A stretch of 64,000 nucleotides of DNA from positions 23,326 through 87,325 of the forward strand of contig JAZLER010000009.1 in the NCBI GenBank assembly GCA_045615345.1, written 5' to 3'. Origin of the DNA: Fumia sp045615345 (GTDB lineage: Bacteria; Bacillota; Clostridia; Oscillospirales; Ruminococcaceae). The translations under genes and the position numbers were made by a program. Positions 7,573 to 15,922 of this stretch are shown here, one piece after another; position 1 is the first letter of the stretch, and every line of letters begins with the position of its first letter. Below the pieces are notes generated by a model, which saw nothing but the letters and a program-made list of their open reading frames with translations, was not told the origin of the DNA and ran no database searches.

Positions 7573-7604
7573 AAAAATCCCGACTTTATAGTCGGGATTT
7601 TTCT
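7573..7604 (+). terminator. Terminator after the sialidase-fold gene
   Basis: AAAAATCCCGAC / GTCGGGATTTTT perfect stem with TTTATA loop, then TTTCTT. Confidence 0.92.
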
Positions 7605-7632
7605 TGTATTTTTCCTTAAAATGGTATATACT
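7604..7632 (+). promoter_or_regulatory. Promoter for rnhA
   Basis: TTGTAT (7604-7609), 17-base spacer, TATACT (7627-7632), directly downstream of the preceding terminator. Confidence 0.55.
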
Positions 7633-7664
7633 AAATATATAAATTATTTGATGGGGATTTTGTT

Positions 7665-8108
7665 ATGAAAAAAGTTAATTTATATACAGACGGTGCTTGC
7701 AGCGGTAATCCCGGCCCCGGTGGCTGGGGTGCTATTTTAGAGTGCGAGGGTCATATAAAAGAGCTTTGCGGTGGAGAAGCTGAAACTACCAACAACCGTA
7801 TGGAGCTTACTGCAGTTATCGAGGGGCTTTCTGCTTTGAAATATTCTTGTGAGGTAACTCTTATAAGTGATTCGAAATATATCATTGATGCCATAACTCA
7901 GGGCTGGGTTTACAAATGGAAAGAAAACAACTGGATGCGAAATAAAAAAGATAAAGCTTTAAACCCTGATTTGTGGGAAAAACTCCTTATAGAAATCGAA
8001 AAGCACGATATGAGGTATACCTGGGTAAAAGGCCATGCGGGTCACCCTGAAAATGAACGCTGTGACGAAATGGCAGTAAAAGAAAGTATGAAATTTAAAA
8101 ATTTTTAA
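7665..8108 (+). CDS. rnhA: Ribonuclease HI
   Basis: 147 residues, a full-length RNase HI. The catalytic carboxylates are all present: D9 in YTDGACSGNPG, E47 in NNRMELTA, D69 in SDSKY, and D134 in ERCDEMA. H124 in VKGHAGH is the usual catalytic loop His. The enzyme removes RNA from RNA-DNA hybrids, such as R-loops and primers. The basic handle region (YKWKENNWMRNKKDK) is present. ATG follows GATGGGGATTTTGTT, with a weak SD. It has its own promoter. Confidence 0.96.
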   Translation: MKKVNLYTDGACSGNPGPGGWGAILECEGHIKELCGGEAETTNNRMELTAVIEGLSALKYSCEVTLISDSKYIIDAITQGWVYKWKENNWMRNKKDKALNPDLWEKLLIEIEKHDMRYTWVKGHAGHPENERCDEMAVKESMKFKNF

Positions 8109-8116
8109 AAAAGGTG

Positions 8117-8145
8117 TTGCAATTTATACTAATATGGTATACAAT
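8117..8145 (+). promoter_or_regulatory. Promoter for nifS-nifU-mnmA
   Basis: TTGCAA (8117-8122), 17-base spacer, TACAAT (8140-8145). It lies over the upstream in-frame ATG at 8134, so translation must begin later. Confidence 0.65.
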
Positions 8146-8190
8146 CAACTTAAGGATAATACATACCCACTTTCTGGAGGGATTAAATAT

Positions 8191-9363
8191 ATGAAAGTAT
8201 ATCTTGATAACAGTGCTACAACTAAAATTTCAAAAGAAGTTTTTGATGCAATGGTACCGTATCTGACAGAATACTACGGAAACCCGTCAAGTATTTATGA
8301 GATGGGAAGAGAAGCTCATATTGCCGTTGACAAGGCAAGGGAGCAGGTAGCAAAAGCGATTAATGCAAATCCCAATGAAATATATTTCACAGGATGCGGT
8401 ACAGAGTCCGATAACTGGGCAATCAAGGGAGTTGCAAAAAGACTTTCTAAAAAAGGTAAAAAGCATATTATAACATCGGTTTTTGAACATCACGCAGTAC
8501 TTCATACCTGTAATTCTCTGGAAAGAGAAGGGTTTGAGGTAACTTATATTCCGGTAGACAATAACGGGTATGTTAATCCTTTGGATGTTAAAAATGCGAT
8601 AAGAGAGGATACAGCAATAGTATCCATTATGTATGCAAATAACGAAATCGGAACAATTCAGCCGATTGCGGAAATAGGAAAAATATGCCGTGAAAACAAA
8701 GTTTTATTCCACACTGATGCCGTTCAGGCTATCGGAAATGTGAGAATTGATGTAGTAAAAGAAAATATTGATTTACTTTCCTTGTCGGGACATAAAATCC
8801 ACGCACCGAAAGGTGTCGGCGCTTTGTATGTACGAAAAGGAGTAGCTCTTGACAATTTGCTGGACGGTGGCGCTCAGGAAAATAACAAACGAGGCGGTAC
8901 AGAAAACTTAGCCTCTATCGTGGGACTCGGCGTTGCGATGGAAAAAGCACACGAAGGTCTTGAAGAAAAGGCTGAGAAATTGAAAGTTTTAAGGGACAAG
9001 CTTATTGACGGACTTTTGCAGATTCCTTATACACGCTTAAATGGTGGCAGAAAAAATCGCCTTTGCACAAATGTAAATATTTCCTTTGAGGGAATTGAGG
9101 GTGAAGGTTTACTTTTGCTTTTGGATATGAATGGTATTTCTGCTTCTTCGGGTTCAGCATGTACTTCGGGTTCACTTGACCCGTCACATGTTCTGCTCTC
9201 GATAGGTCTTGAACACGGAATTGCCCACGGGTCGTTAAGACTCAGCCTTGGCAAATACAACACCGAAGAAGAAATAGATTATGCCCTTGAAGTGGTTCCA
9301 AAGGTGGTCGAAAGATTAAGGGCGATGTCCCCTGTATGGCAGGAAATGATGAAAGGAGAATAA
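8191..9363 (+). CDS. nifS: Cysteine desulfurase (NifS/IscS type)
   Basis: 390 residues from ATG 8191, which has GGAGG 10 bases upstream and begins MKVYLDNSATTK as expected. The PLP lysine is K202 in LSLSGHKIHAPKG. The sulfur-carrying Cys is near C324 in SSGSACTSGS. HTDAVQA and the GGTEN loop are also present. The enzyme takes sulfur from L-cysteine and passes it to the scaffold protein NifU and to MnmA, both encoded directly downstream. That arrangement points to a combined Fe-S assembly and tRNA thiolation operon. An upstream in-frame ATG at 8134 was discarded because it lies in the promoter. Confidence 0.95.
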   Translation: MKVYLDNSATTKISKEVFDAMVPYLTEYYGNPSSIYEMGREAHIAVDKAREQVAKAINANPNEIYFTGCGTESDNWAIKGVAKRLSKKGKKHIITSVFEHHAVLHTCNSLEREGFEVTYIPVDNNGYVNPLDVKNAIREDTAIVSIMYANNEIGTIQPIAEIGKICRENKVLFHTDAVQAIGNVRIDVVKENIDLLSLSGHKIHAPKGVGALYVRKGVALDNLLDGGAQENNKRGGTENLASIVGLGVAMEKAHEGLEEKAEKLKVLRDKLIDGLLQIPYTRLNGGRKNRLCTNVNISFEGIEGEGLLLLLDMNGISASSGSACTSGSLDPSHVLLSIGLEHGIAHGSLRLSLGKYNTEEEIDYALEVVPKVVERLRAMSPVWQEMMKGE

Positions 9364-9365
9364 TT

Positions 9366-9800
9366 ATGATGTACAGCCCAAAAGTAATGGAGCATTTTGC
9401 AAATCCCCATAATGTCGGGGAACTTCCTGATGCAAATGGTATCGGCGAAGTGGGTAACCAGAAATGTGGCGACATTATGAAGATATATATCAAGGTTGAA
9501 AACAATATTATTGTTGATGTAAAGTTTTTGACTTTCGGTTGTGGTGCAGCTATTGCCACAAGCTCGATGGCAACGGATTTAATCAAAGGTCAGCCTATTG
9601 ATGAGGCACTGAAACTTACTAATAAAGCGGTTGTCGAAGCGCTTGACGGCTTGCCTCCCGTTAAGCTTCACTGTTCGGTACTTGCAGAACAGGCTATAAA
9701 AACTGCGATTGCAGATTACTATCGCCGTCAGGGAATAGACCCAACTCCTATTGTAGGCGAAATTCACGAAGAATGTGACGAGTGTCATTGTGGAGTTTAA
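9366..9800 (+). CDS. nifU: Fe-S cluster scaffold, IscU/NifU N-terminal type
   Basis: 144 residues. The three conserved cluster Cys are visible in KCGD, FGCGAAIA and LHCSVLAE, with the Asp after the first Cys that favours cluster transfer. The C-terminal tail EECDECHCG adds three more Cys. It assembles [2Fe-2S] or [4Fe-4S] clusters with sulfur from the upstream desulfurase. The start at 9366 (or 9369, MM) follows AAAGGAGAA. It lies 2 bases after nifS and 1 base before mnmA, so all three are clearly co-transcribed. Confidence 0.93.
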   Translation: MMYSPKVMEHFANPHNVGELPDANGIGEVGNQKCGDIMKIYIKVENNIIVDVKFLTFGCGAAIATSSMATDLIKGQPIDEALKLTNKAVVEALDGLPPVKLHCSVLAEQAIKTAIADYYRRQGIDPTPIVGEIHEECDECHCGV

Positions 9801-9801
9801 G

Positions 9802-10824
9802 ATGAAAAAGGTATTAGTTGCTTTAAGCGGTGGGGTTGACAGCTCGGTTTGTGTCCATCTTTTAAAAGAAATGGGATATGATGTCAGTGCTGTTGTTTTG
9901 AAAATGTCACCGGTACACAATGAAACTGTTGAAGATGCCCTCCGTGCGGCAAATGAGCTTCAGATTCCGCTTGTTGTTAAGGATATGCAAAAAGAATTTG
10001 AAGAAATAGTGGTTTCTAATTTTGCAAAAGAGTACTTGAGTGGCAGGACACCAAACCCCTGTATTATATGTAATCCGCTTGTCAAGTTCAAGGGGCTTAT
10101 CAATGCAGCAGATGAGCTTCAGATTGATTTTGTTGCAACGGGACATTATGCAAAGCTTGTTAAAAAAGACGATATTACCTATCTTTGTAAGGGCGATGTC
10201 CTGGAAAGAGATCAGTCCTATATGCTTTACAGATTGCCTCAGAATATCCTTTCAAGGCTTATTTTTCCGCTTGCTGAAATTCCTAAAACCAAGGTACGCG
10301 AAATCGCAGAAGAAATTGGTCTGAGTTGTGCGAAAAAGCCCGACAGTCAGGAAATCTGCTTCATTCCGGATAACGATTATCCAAGGTATATCAAGGAAAA
10401 TTTCGGTAGCTGTGAGGCAGGGGATTTTATCTCACCCGAGGGTGTGCCCTGTGGCAAGCATAAAGGAATTATACACTATACCGTAGGTCAGCGAAAACGC
10501 CTTGGTATAGCACTGGGCAGGCCTGTTTTTGTAAAGAAAATTGAACCCGAAACGGGCAGAATTTATCTTGCTGACGAAAAGGATGCATACGAGAAAGAAA
10601 TTATCGTTTCCGATATCGCTATGACCTATGAAAACAGTATAAGAAACGGCATGAACGCTACTGTCAAAATCCGTTCAAGGGCAAACGATGTACCCTGTCA
10701 GGTGTTTTTTGAAGGTGATAAACTGCGTGCTGTTTTTGAAACTCCCCAGAAAGCTCCTGCAAAAGGCCAGTCCGCAGTATTTTATGACGGTACCGTCACC
10801 TTAGGCGGAGGATTTATAGAATAA
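9802..10824 (+). CDS. mnmA: tRNA-specific 2-thiouridylase MnmA
   Basis: 340 residues. The PP-loop LSGGVDSSV is at residues 8-16. NPCIICN holds the first active-site Cys pair and QEICFIPDNDY the second catalytic Cys. GQRKRLGIALGRPVFV is the conserved C-terminal tRNA-binding region. MnmA activates U34 of Lys, Glu and Gln tRNAs with ATP and inserts sulfur from the desulfurase relay. ATG 9802 follows GGAG in the end of nifU. It is slightly shorter than the E. coli protein. Note the MnmM-type enzyme at 35607, which may act later on the same base. Confidence 0.96.
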   Translation: MKKVLVALSGGVDSSVCVHLLKEMGYDVSAVVLKMSPVHNETVEDALRAANELQIPLVVKDMQKEFEEIVVSNFAKEYLSGRTPNPCIICNPLVKFKGLINAADELQIDFVATGHYAKLVKKDDITYLCKGDVLERDQSYMLYRLPQNILSRLIFPLAEIPKTKVREIAEEIGLSCAKKPDSQEICFIPDNDYPRYIKENFGSCEAGDFISPEGVPCGKHKGIIHYTVGQRKRLGIALGRPVFVKKIEPETGRIYLADEKDAYEKEIIVSDIAMTYENSIRNGMNATVKIRSRANDVPCQVFFEGDKLRAVFETPQKAPAKGQSAVFYDGTVTLGGGFIE

Positions 10825-10828
10825 TACT

Positions 10829-10864
10829 AACCGACAAAGTTATTTTTACTTTGTCGGTTTTTTC
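10829..10864 (+). terminator. Terminator of the nifS-nifU-mnmA operon
   Basis: AACCGACAAAGT / ACTTTGTCGGTT perfect stem, loop TATTTTT, then TTTTC. Confidence 0.92.
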
Positions 10865-10921
10865 TTTGATATTTTAAGGTTTTGCAGACAAAATAATATT
10901 GTATTAAAAGGGGGAGATTTT

Positions 10922-11881
10922 TTGAAAAAATATATACTTATTTTTTCCCTGACAGGGATTCTGATGACAAGTATGATTTTGCCGCATAAAGAAACAATGG
11001 TAGAGGTGATAAATCCTGAAAAGATGAATTTTACCGAAACTGTTACTGTTACAGGTATTTTAGAAGAACAGAAAAAGCGTGATATTGCCGTTGATTTTCC
11101 CATTGTTCCCAAAGAGGTTATGGTGGAAGTGGGCGAAAAAGTTAATATCGGCGATATTCTTGCAACCGTTGATATAAACGCTACAAAAGATGCTGTTTTA
11201 ACGCTTGCATCAAATTACAGCGATATAATCCCAAAAGATATAACAGACCTTGTGAAGAATCTTGACCTTGACAGCCTTTTAAGTTCAGGACTTTTCCCGA
11301 CAGAGGTTGTGAGTACCGCCAGTGGCGTTGTGACAAGTATGACGATGACAAGCGGAAATATGACCTTGCCCAAAACAACTGCGGCAGTAGTTTCCTCAAC
11401 CGATAAATTAAGGGCGAGGTTTTTTGTTTCCGAAAACGATGTGGAGAAGATAACTGAGGGCACAGAAGTTTTATTTACAGCCAATGCGCTTCGTGATAAA
11501 GTTTTTTCCTGCACTGTCACAGATGTATCTCCTACTGCATATCAGCGACTTTCGGGTCTTAACTACAATACTGTAATTGATGTGGTTGCAAATATCGACA
11601 AAAACTACAAAGGTCTGCGTTCGGGATACACCGTAAAGGGTAAAATTCCTGTTTCGGAGGAAAGGGAAGTGATGGTTTTGCCCTTTGAAACAGTTTTCAG
11701 AGAGGAAACAGGTGAAGAATATGTATTTGTGTACGATGCAGGCAAGGCGGTTAAAAGATATGTAACAACGGGGGAAGAATTTACAACTTCTGTTGAAATA
11801 ACAAGTGGAATCAAAGAAGACGATATGATTATTTTAACTGAAACTAAACTTAAGAGTTTGCAGAAAGTGATGGTAAAATGA
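10922..11881 (+). CDS. Efflux adaptor (MacA/HlyD-like), membrane-anchored
   Basis: 319 residues, TTG start after AAAAGGGGGAG. The N-terminal segment KYILIFSLTGILMTSMIL is a signal anchor. After it comes a split lipoyl/barrel-sandwich pattern (VEVGEKVNIGDILATVD and VVSTASGVVTSMTMTSG), then a beta-barrel and a membrane-proximal domain. No long coiled coil lies between the lipoyl halves, as in short Gram-positive adaptors. It overlaps the permease gene by ATGA, so the two act together. Substrate unknown. Confidence 0.8.
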   Translation: MKKYILIFSLTGILMTSMILPHKETMVEVINPEKMNFTETVTVTGILEEQKKRDIAVDFPIVPKEVMVEVGEKVNIGDILATVDINATKDAVLTLASNYSDIIPKDITDLVKNLDLDSLLSSGLFPTEVVSTASGVVTSMTMTSGNMTLPKTTAAVVSSTDKLRARFFVSENDVEKITEGTEVLFTANALRDKVFSCTVTDVSPTAYQRLSGLNYNTVIDVVANIDKNYKGLRSGYTVKGKIPVSEEREVMVLPFETVFREETGEEYVFVYDAGKAVKRYVTTGEEFTTSVEITSGIKEDDMIILTETKLKSLQKVMVK

Positions 11882-13020
11882 TAAAAAAAAGACTTAGAAA
11901 CATTTTGACGGTTCTGGGGATTTGTATCGGTGCTTTTTCAGTTGTGATAACGGGAGCCGTAAGCGATATAGGCAAAGAAGTTATAAATCGTGAGCTTGAC
12001 GGTATAGGGGTTGACGGAATTTCTGTAACAAATAGAAATGAAAAAGAAAAAACACTTTCAAAGGAAGTGTTATCCGCTTTGAAATCTTCAGAAGATGTTT
12101 TGAATGTGACACCGCTTACTTTCAGTTATGCTGAGGTTACAGCGCGTGGCAAAAATGAAAAAACTGTTATAATGGGGGTCGACTACAACGCGAGCGAGGT
12201 TTTTTCTCTTGAAGTTATCCACGGCAGTCTTATCGACAGAATAGATGTGAAAAAGGAAAACTGTGTGTGTGTTGTGGACGAAGCATTCGCACTGGAGAAT
12301 TTTAACAGAAGCAATATTGTCGGAAATGAAATTGAAATCCTTTTGAATGGTACACCTTGCATTTTTGAGATAAAAGGGGTAGCGAAAACAGGGGGAAATC
12401 TTGTACAGGGTATGATGGGGAGTTATATCCCATCCATCATCTATCTTCCCTACACAACAAAACAAACACTGACTATGAATGATAAATTCGACCAGATAGC
12501 GGTAAGAGTTAAAGAGGGCAAAGACGAAGATACAGTTAAAGCAAATATATTAAGTAATCTCGGTACTCTTAAAAAAGGACTCAGGGTTGACAATTTAAGC
12601 GGATATAAAAATGAGTTTAATGTGATTCTGGACGGCGTTACTTTGATTTTAGGTGCAATTGCAGGTATAAGCCTTATAGTAGCAGGGCTTCTGATTATGA
12701 CGGTTATGCTGACCGCCGTAAATGAACGGACAAAGGAAATCGGTATTAAAAAATCAATCGGTGCATCGAGTAAAAGGATAGTAAAAGAGTTTATGATTGA
12801 AGCGTTTGTACTTTCGTTAAAGGGTGGTTTGTCGGGAGCTTTTTTGGGTGCACTTTCAGGACTTGTTGTTTCTCTTATTGTTGGTACAGGATTTATAGTC
12901 AATTTTAAATTTATAGCGGTTACCGTTATTTTTGCAATTATTATGGGTGTTTTATTCGGGGTTTATCCGGCACTCAAAGCTTCAAGGTTAAACCCTGCCG
13001 ATGCGTTACGGCGCGAGTAA
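11878..13020 (+). CDS. MacB/FtsX-type ABC transporter permease
   Basis: 380 residues. An N-terminal membrane span (NILTVLGICIGAFSVVI) is followed by a large extracytoplasmic MacB-PCD domain (about 40-240). Then come three C-terminal spans and the conserved cytosolic motif NERTKEIGIKKSIGASSKRI. ANPADALR-type ending is present as RLNPADALRRE. The start is ATGA-coupled to the adaptor gene. It is a mechanotransmission-type exporter permease, but no ATP-binding subunit is encoded beside it. The 3' end overlaps the convergent thioesterase gene by 15 bases. Confidence 0.88.
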   Translation: MIKKRLRNILTVLGICIGAFSVVITGAVSDIGKEVINRELDGIGVDGISVTNRNEKEKTLSKEVLSALKSSEDVLNVTPLTFSYAEVTARGKNEKTVIMGVDYNASEVFSLEVIHGSLIDRIDVKKENCVCVVDEAFALENFNRSNIVGNEIEILLNGTPCIFEIKGVAKTGGNLVQGMMGSYIPSIIYLPYTTKQTLTMNDKFDQIAVRVKEGKDEDTVKANILSNLGTLKKGLRVDNLSGYKNEFNVILDGVTLILGAIAGISLIVAGLLIMTVMLTAVNERTKEIGIKKSIGASSKRIVKEFMIEAFVLSLKGGLSGAFLGALSGLVVSLIVGTGFIVNFKFIAVTVIFAIIMGVLFGVYPALKASRLNPADALRRE

Positions 13021-13392
13021 TTTCGGGACCTTTACGGGCCTTTCGTTTTCGTCAAGGGCGACCATTTTTAAAAAAGCCGTATTTATAAGGGTGCGGCTTC
13101 CGTTTAATTTTTCAACAAAGGTATCTACTTTTACAATCATTGATGTATTCCCGACCTTAGATATCTGTCCGCAGAGTAAAATGGTATCATTTATATGTGC
13201 AGGGGCTTTGAATATGAGATTATCTATTGTGACGGTGGTGACATTGCACCCCGAGTGGCGTCTTGCTACAACTGCCGCTACGATATCAATCCAGGAAAGA
13301 AGTGTTCCGCCGAAAAGTCTTCCGTAGCCGTTTGTGTGTTCGGGAAGTACAATCTGCACCTGTTCTGTGTAAGAATCTGAAATTTTTTTCAT
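13006..13392 (-). CDS. Hotdog-fold acyl-CoA thioesterase
   Basis: 128 residues. The hotdog helix and catalytic region read NGYGRLFGGTLLSWIDIVAAVVARRHSG, typical of the YciA/YkhA/BFIT group, where the Asp in the helix serves catalysis. The central strand TIDNLIFKAPAHINDTILL follows. The enzyme likely hydrolyses short or medium acyl-CoA in the cytosol. ATG follows AAAAAGGTGATTTT. Convergent with the permease gene, overlapping by 15 bases. Confidence 0.9.
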   Translation of the reverse strand: MKKISDSYTEQVQIVLPEHTNGYGRLFGGTLLSWIDIVAAVVARRHSGCNVTTVTIDNLIFKAPAHINDTILLCGQISKVGNTSMIVKVDTFVEKLNGSRTLINTAFLKMVALDENERPVKVPKLLAP

Positions 13393-13440
13393 AAAATCAC
13401 CTTTTTATTTTTATTTTACCGCTTAAAAGCGAAAAAACAC

Positions 13441-13469
13441 TTGACAATTTTTGAAAAAAGTATTATTCT
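13441..13469 (+). promoter_or_regulatory. Promoter for the T-box ilv operon
   Basis: TTGACA (13441-13446), 17-base spacer, TATTCT (13464-13469). Confidence 0.75.
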
Positions 13470-13475
13470 ATATGA

Positions 13476-13733
13476 CATAGATTAAATGCACAGACAGGGA
13501 CACGCTTTTATTTTTGTGCTTTCAGAGAGCTGTTGGCCGGTGTAAAACAGCAGTACGGATAAAAGTCAATCACCCTCGAGCAGACCGCTGAAATTTATAG
13601 AAGAGTAAGCAGGTACGGTTTCCTCCGTTACGGGAAGCACATTGTTTGATGTGATTGAGTGGTCTTTATGACAACAAGAGTGGTACCGTGGAAGTATAAC
13701 TTTCATCTCTTACGAGGTGGAAGTTTTTTGTTT
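13476..13733 (+). promoter_or_regulatory. T-box leader, probably isoleucine-specific
   Basis: This fills the 357-base gap before ilvB. AGAGAGC (13524-13530) and the GGTG loop start Stem I. A candidate specifier ATC lies at 13569-13571 and is followed by A, as is normal; a Leu CTC reading nearby is less likely. The T-box GAGTGGTACCGTG is at 13678-13690. Its TGGT bulge pairs with the ACCA end of uncharged tRNA, matching discriminator A73 of tRNA-Ile. The terminator stem AACTTTCATCTC / GAGGTGGAAGTT with T-run spans 13698-13729. Uncharged tRNA-Ile would favour the antiterminator and expression of ilvBNA. Confidence 0.92.
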
Positions 13734-13749
13734 TGAGAGGAGAATATAA

Positions 13750-15435
13750 ATGATACTTACAGGCGCACAGATTATTATGGAATGTCTGCTTGAACAGAAA
13801 GTGGATACTGTTTTTGGTTATCCGGGTGGCGCAGTACTTAATATTTATGATGCACTTTATCAGTACAGTGACAGAATTAACCATATTCTTACAGCACACG
13901 AGCAGGGTGCTGCACACGCGGCTGACGGCTATGCTCGTTCAAGCGGTAAAACAGGTGTCTGCATTGCAACATCAGGTCCCGGTGCGACTAACCTTGTAAC
14001 AGGTATTGCGACAGCCTATATGGACTCTGTACCGATGGTTGCTATTACAGGTAATGTTAACCGTGACCTTCTGGGCCTTGACAGTTTCCAGGAAGTTGAC
14101 ATCACAGGTATTACAATGCCTATCACAAAGCATAACTACATAGTTAAGGACATAAAGGACCTTGCCGATATTATGAGAGAGGCTTTCTTTATTGCAAATA
14201 CAGGAAGAAAAGGCCCTGTTCTTATCGATATCCCCAAGGATATAACCGGTGCCAAAACCGAATACACCCCCAAAGAAATCGTAAACTCTGAGGAAACTCC
14301 TATGCCTCCCAAAGACTGGATGGACAAGGCTATTGAGCTTCTTTCGGAAAGCGAAAGACCCCTCATTTATGCGGGAGGCGGTGTGCTTTTGTCTGAAGCA
14401 AGTGAAGAACTTATGGCTTTGGCTGAAACTCTGGATGCTCCCGTTTCCTGTTCTTTGATGTGCCAGGGTGGATTTGACCAGACAAACCCCAGATATATCG
14501 GAATGCTCGGTATGCACGGAACAAAAACGGCCTCCCTTGCGATTGCTGACTGTGATTTGCTTGTTGCTGTAGGTACTCGCTTTTCCGACAGGGTTACCTG
14601 CAACACTTCATTGTTTGCAAAGCATTGTCCCATTTTGCAGATAGACATCGACCCTGCCGAATTTAACAAAAATGTTGATGTTGATATAAGACTTAAAGGT
14701 GATGCAAAGGCTATTATAAAAGAGCTTTTGAAATCCCTTAAAAAGTCAAGAAACAGTGAGTGGATGGGCAACATTTATGCCTGGAAACAGGAGTTTCCGC
14801 TTTCGCAGAAAGCTGATGCCGAAACTTCGATTACTCCCCAGGAAGTACTCGAATGCCTTACAAAACTCACAAACTCCGAAGCTATTATCACAACTGAAGT
14901 CGGTCAGCATCAGATGTGGGCTGCACAGTTTTACAGCTACAAAAATCCTCGTCAGTTTGTGACTTCGGGCGGACTTGGTACGATGGGATTCGGACTTGGT
15001 GCATCACTCGGTGCTCAGGTTGCAAACCCCGATAAACGCGTAATAAATATTGCAGGTGACGGAAGCTTCCATATGAACGCAAATGAGCTTTCAACTGCCG
15101 CAAAATACAATATTCCGATTATCGAACTTCTCTTTAATAATGAGGTTTTAGGTATGGTTCGTCAGTGGCAGAAGCTTTTCTATGACGGCAGGTTTTCTCA
15201 GACAACTTTAGAGAAAAAGACAGACTATGAACGCCTCGCTGAAGCATATGGTGTTAAGGCTCTGACAATTGACAAGCGAGAAGACATCGAGCCTGTTTTA
15301 AAAGAAGCATTAAACTACAATGGACCCGTGTTTATCAACTGTAAGATAAGCCGTGATATCAATGTTTTGCCGATGGTACCTGCAGGTGCTTCGGTTGAGC
15401 AGCCTATCTTAGAAATGAAATGGGAGGCAAAATAA
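13750..15435 (+). CDS. ilvB: Acetolactate synthase, catalytic subunit
   Basis: 561 residues, full length. The catalytic Glu lies in AHEQGAAHAADGYAR (about residue 47), followed by TSGPGATN. The central Rossmann FAD-type domain is about 190-340. The ThDP-Mg motif begins GDGSFHMNANEL near 438, ending with the NN of LLFNNEVLGMVRQWQ. The enzyme condenses two pyruvates, or pyruvate and 2-oxobutyrate, in valine, leucine and isoleucine synthesis. RBS AGAGGAG precedes ATG. It is the first gene of the T-box operon and overlaps ilvN by one base. Confidence 0.96.
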   Translation: MILTGAQIIMECLLEQKVDTVFGYPGGAVLNIYDALYQYSDRINHILTAHEQGAAHAADGYARSSGKTGVCIATSGPGATNLVTGIATAYMDSVPMVAITGNVNRDLLGLDSFQEVDITGITMPITKHNYIVKDIKDLADIMREAFFIANTGRKGPVLIDIPKDITGAKTEYTPKEIVNSEETPMPPKDWMDKAIELLSESERPLIYAGGGVLLSEASEELMALAETLDAPVSCSLMCQGGFDQTNPRYIGMLGMHGTKTASLAIADCDLLVAVGTRFSDRVTCNTSLFAKHCPILQIDIDPAEFNKNVDVDIRLKGDAKAIIKELLKSLKKSRNSEWMGNIYAWKQEFPLSQKADAETSITPQEVLECLTKLTNSEAIITTEVGQHQMWAAQFYSYKNPRQFVTSGGLGTMGFGLGASLGAQVANPDKRVINIAGDGSFHMNANELSTAAKYNIPIIELLFNNEVLGMVRQWQKLFYDGRFSQTTLEKKTDYERLAEAYGVKALTIDKREDIEPVLKEALNYNGPVFINCKISRDINVLPMVPAGASVEQPILEMKWEAK

Positions 15436-15911
15436 TGGAAAAAGAATATCTTTTATCGGTTACTGCACAGAACAATTCAGGTGTTCTTTTAAGAATTGCC
15501 GGTCTTTTCAGCCGCCGTGGTTATAACATTTTAAGTATCGTTGCGGCACAGAGTGAGGACTCCGAAACCTCCCGTCTTATCATCGTTGTAAAAGGCGATG
15601 ACAAGATTGTAAGACAGGTTGAAAAACAGCTTTGCAAGCTTCACGATGTTATCGCAGTTGATGTTTTGAATGATGAGGAAGCAGTTGTCAGGGAGTATCT
15701 GCTCATTAAAGTTACAAGAACTTCCGAAACCAATGCGCACCTTGTTGCGATTGCAAATGTTTTCCACGCAGATGTTTTGAATGTTTCCGAAAACTCAATG
15801 ATTTTAGAACTTGCAAGTAATGCAAAAACACTTAACTCTTTTGTCGAGCTTTTTAAACCTTACGGAATTGAAAAAATCCTCCGTACGGGTGCAATGGCAA
15901 TGACCATTTAG
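15435..15911 (+). CDS. ilvN: Acetolactate synthase, regulatory subunit
   Basis: 158 residues from ATG 15435 (TAATG overlap with ilvB, GGGAGG 8 bases upstream). The N-terminal ACT domain starts LLSVTAQNNSGVLLRIAGLFSRRGYNI, and the second ferredoxin-like ALS-C domain follows after about residue 80. The subunit stimulates IlvB and gives valine feedback inhibition. Length matches the short IlvH/IlvN type. Confidence 0.95.
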   Translation: MEKEYLLSVTAQNNSGVLLRIAGLFSRRGYNILSIVAAQSEDSETSRLIIVVKGDDKIVRQVEKQLCKLHDVIAVDVLNDEEAVVREYLLIKVTRTSETNAHLVAIANVFHADVLNVSENSMILELASNAKTLNSFVELFKPYGIEKILRTGAMAMTI

Positions 15912-15922
15912 GAGGAAAAATT

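Noticed and set aside
8134..8190. Upstream ATG of the cysteine desulfurase
   Set aside because: It falls between the -35 and -10 boxes, so it is not transcribed from that promoter; GGAGG is placed for ATG 8191.
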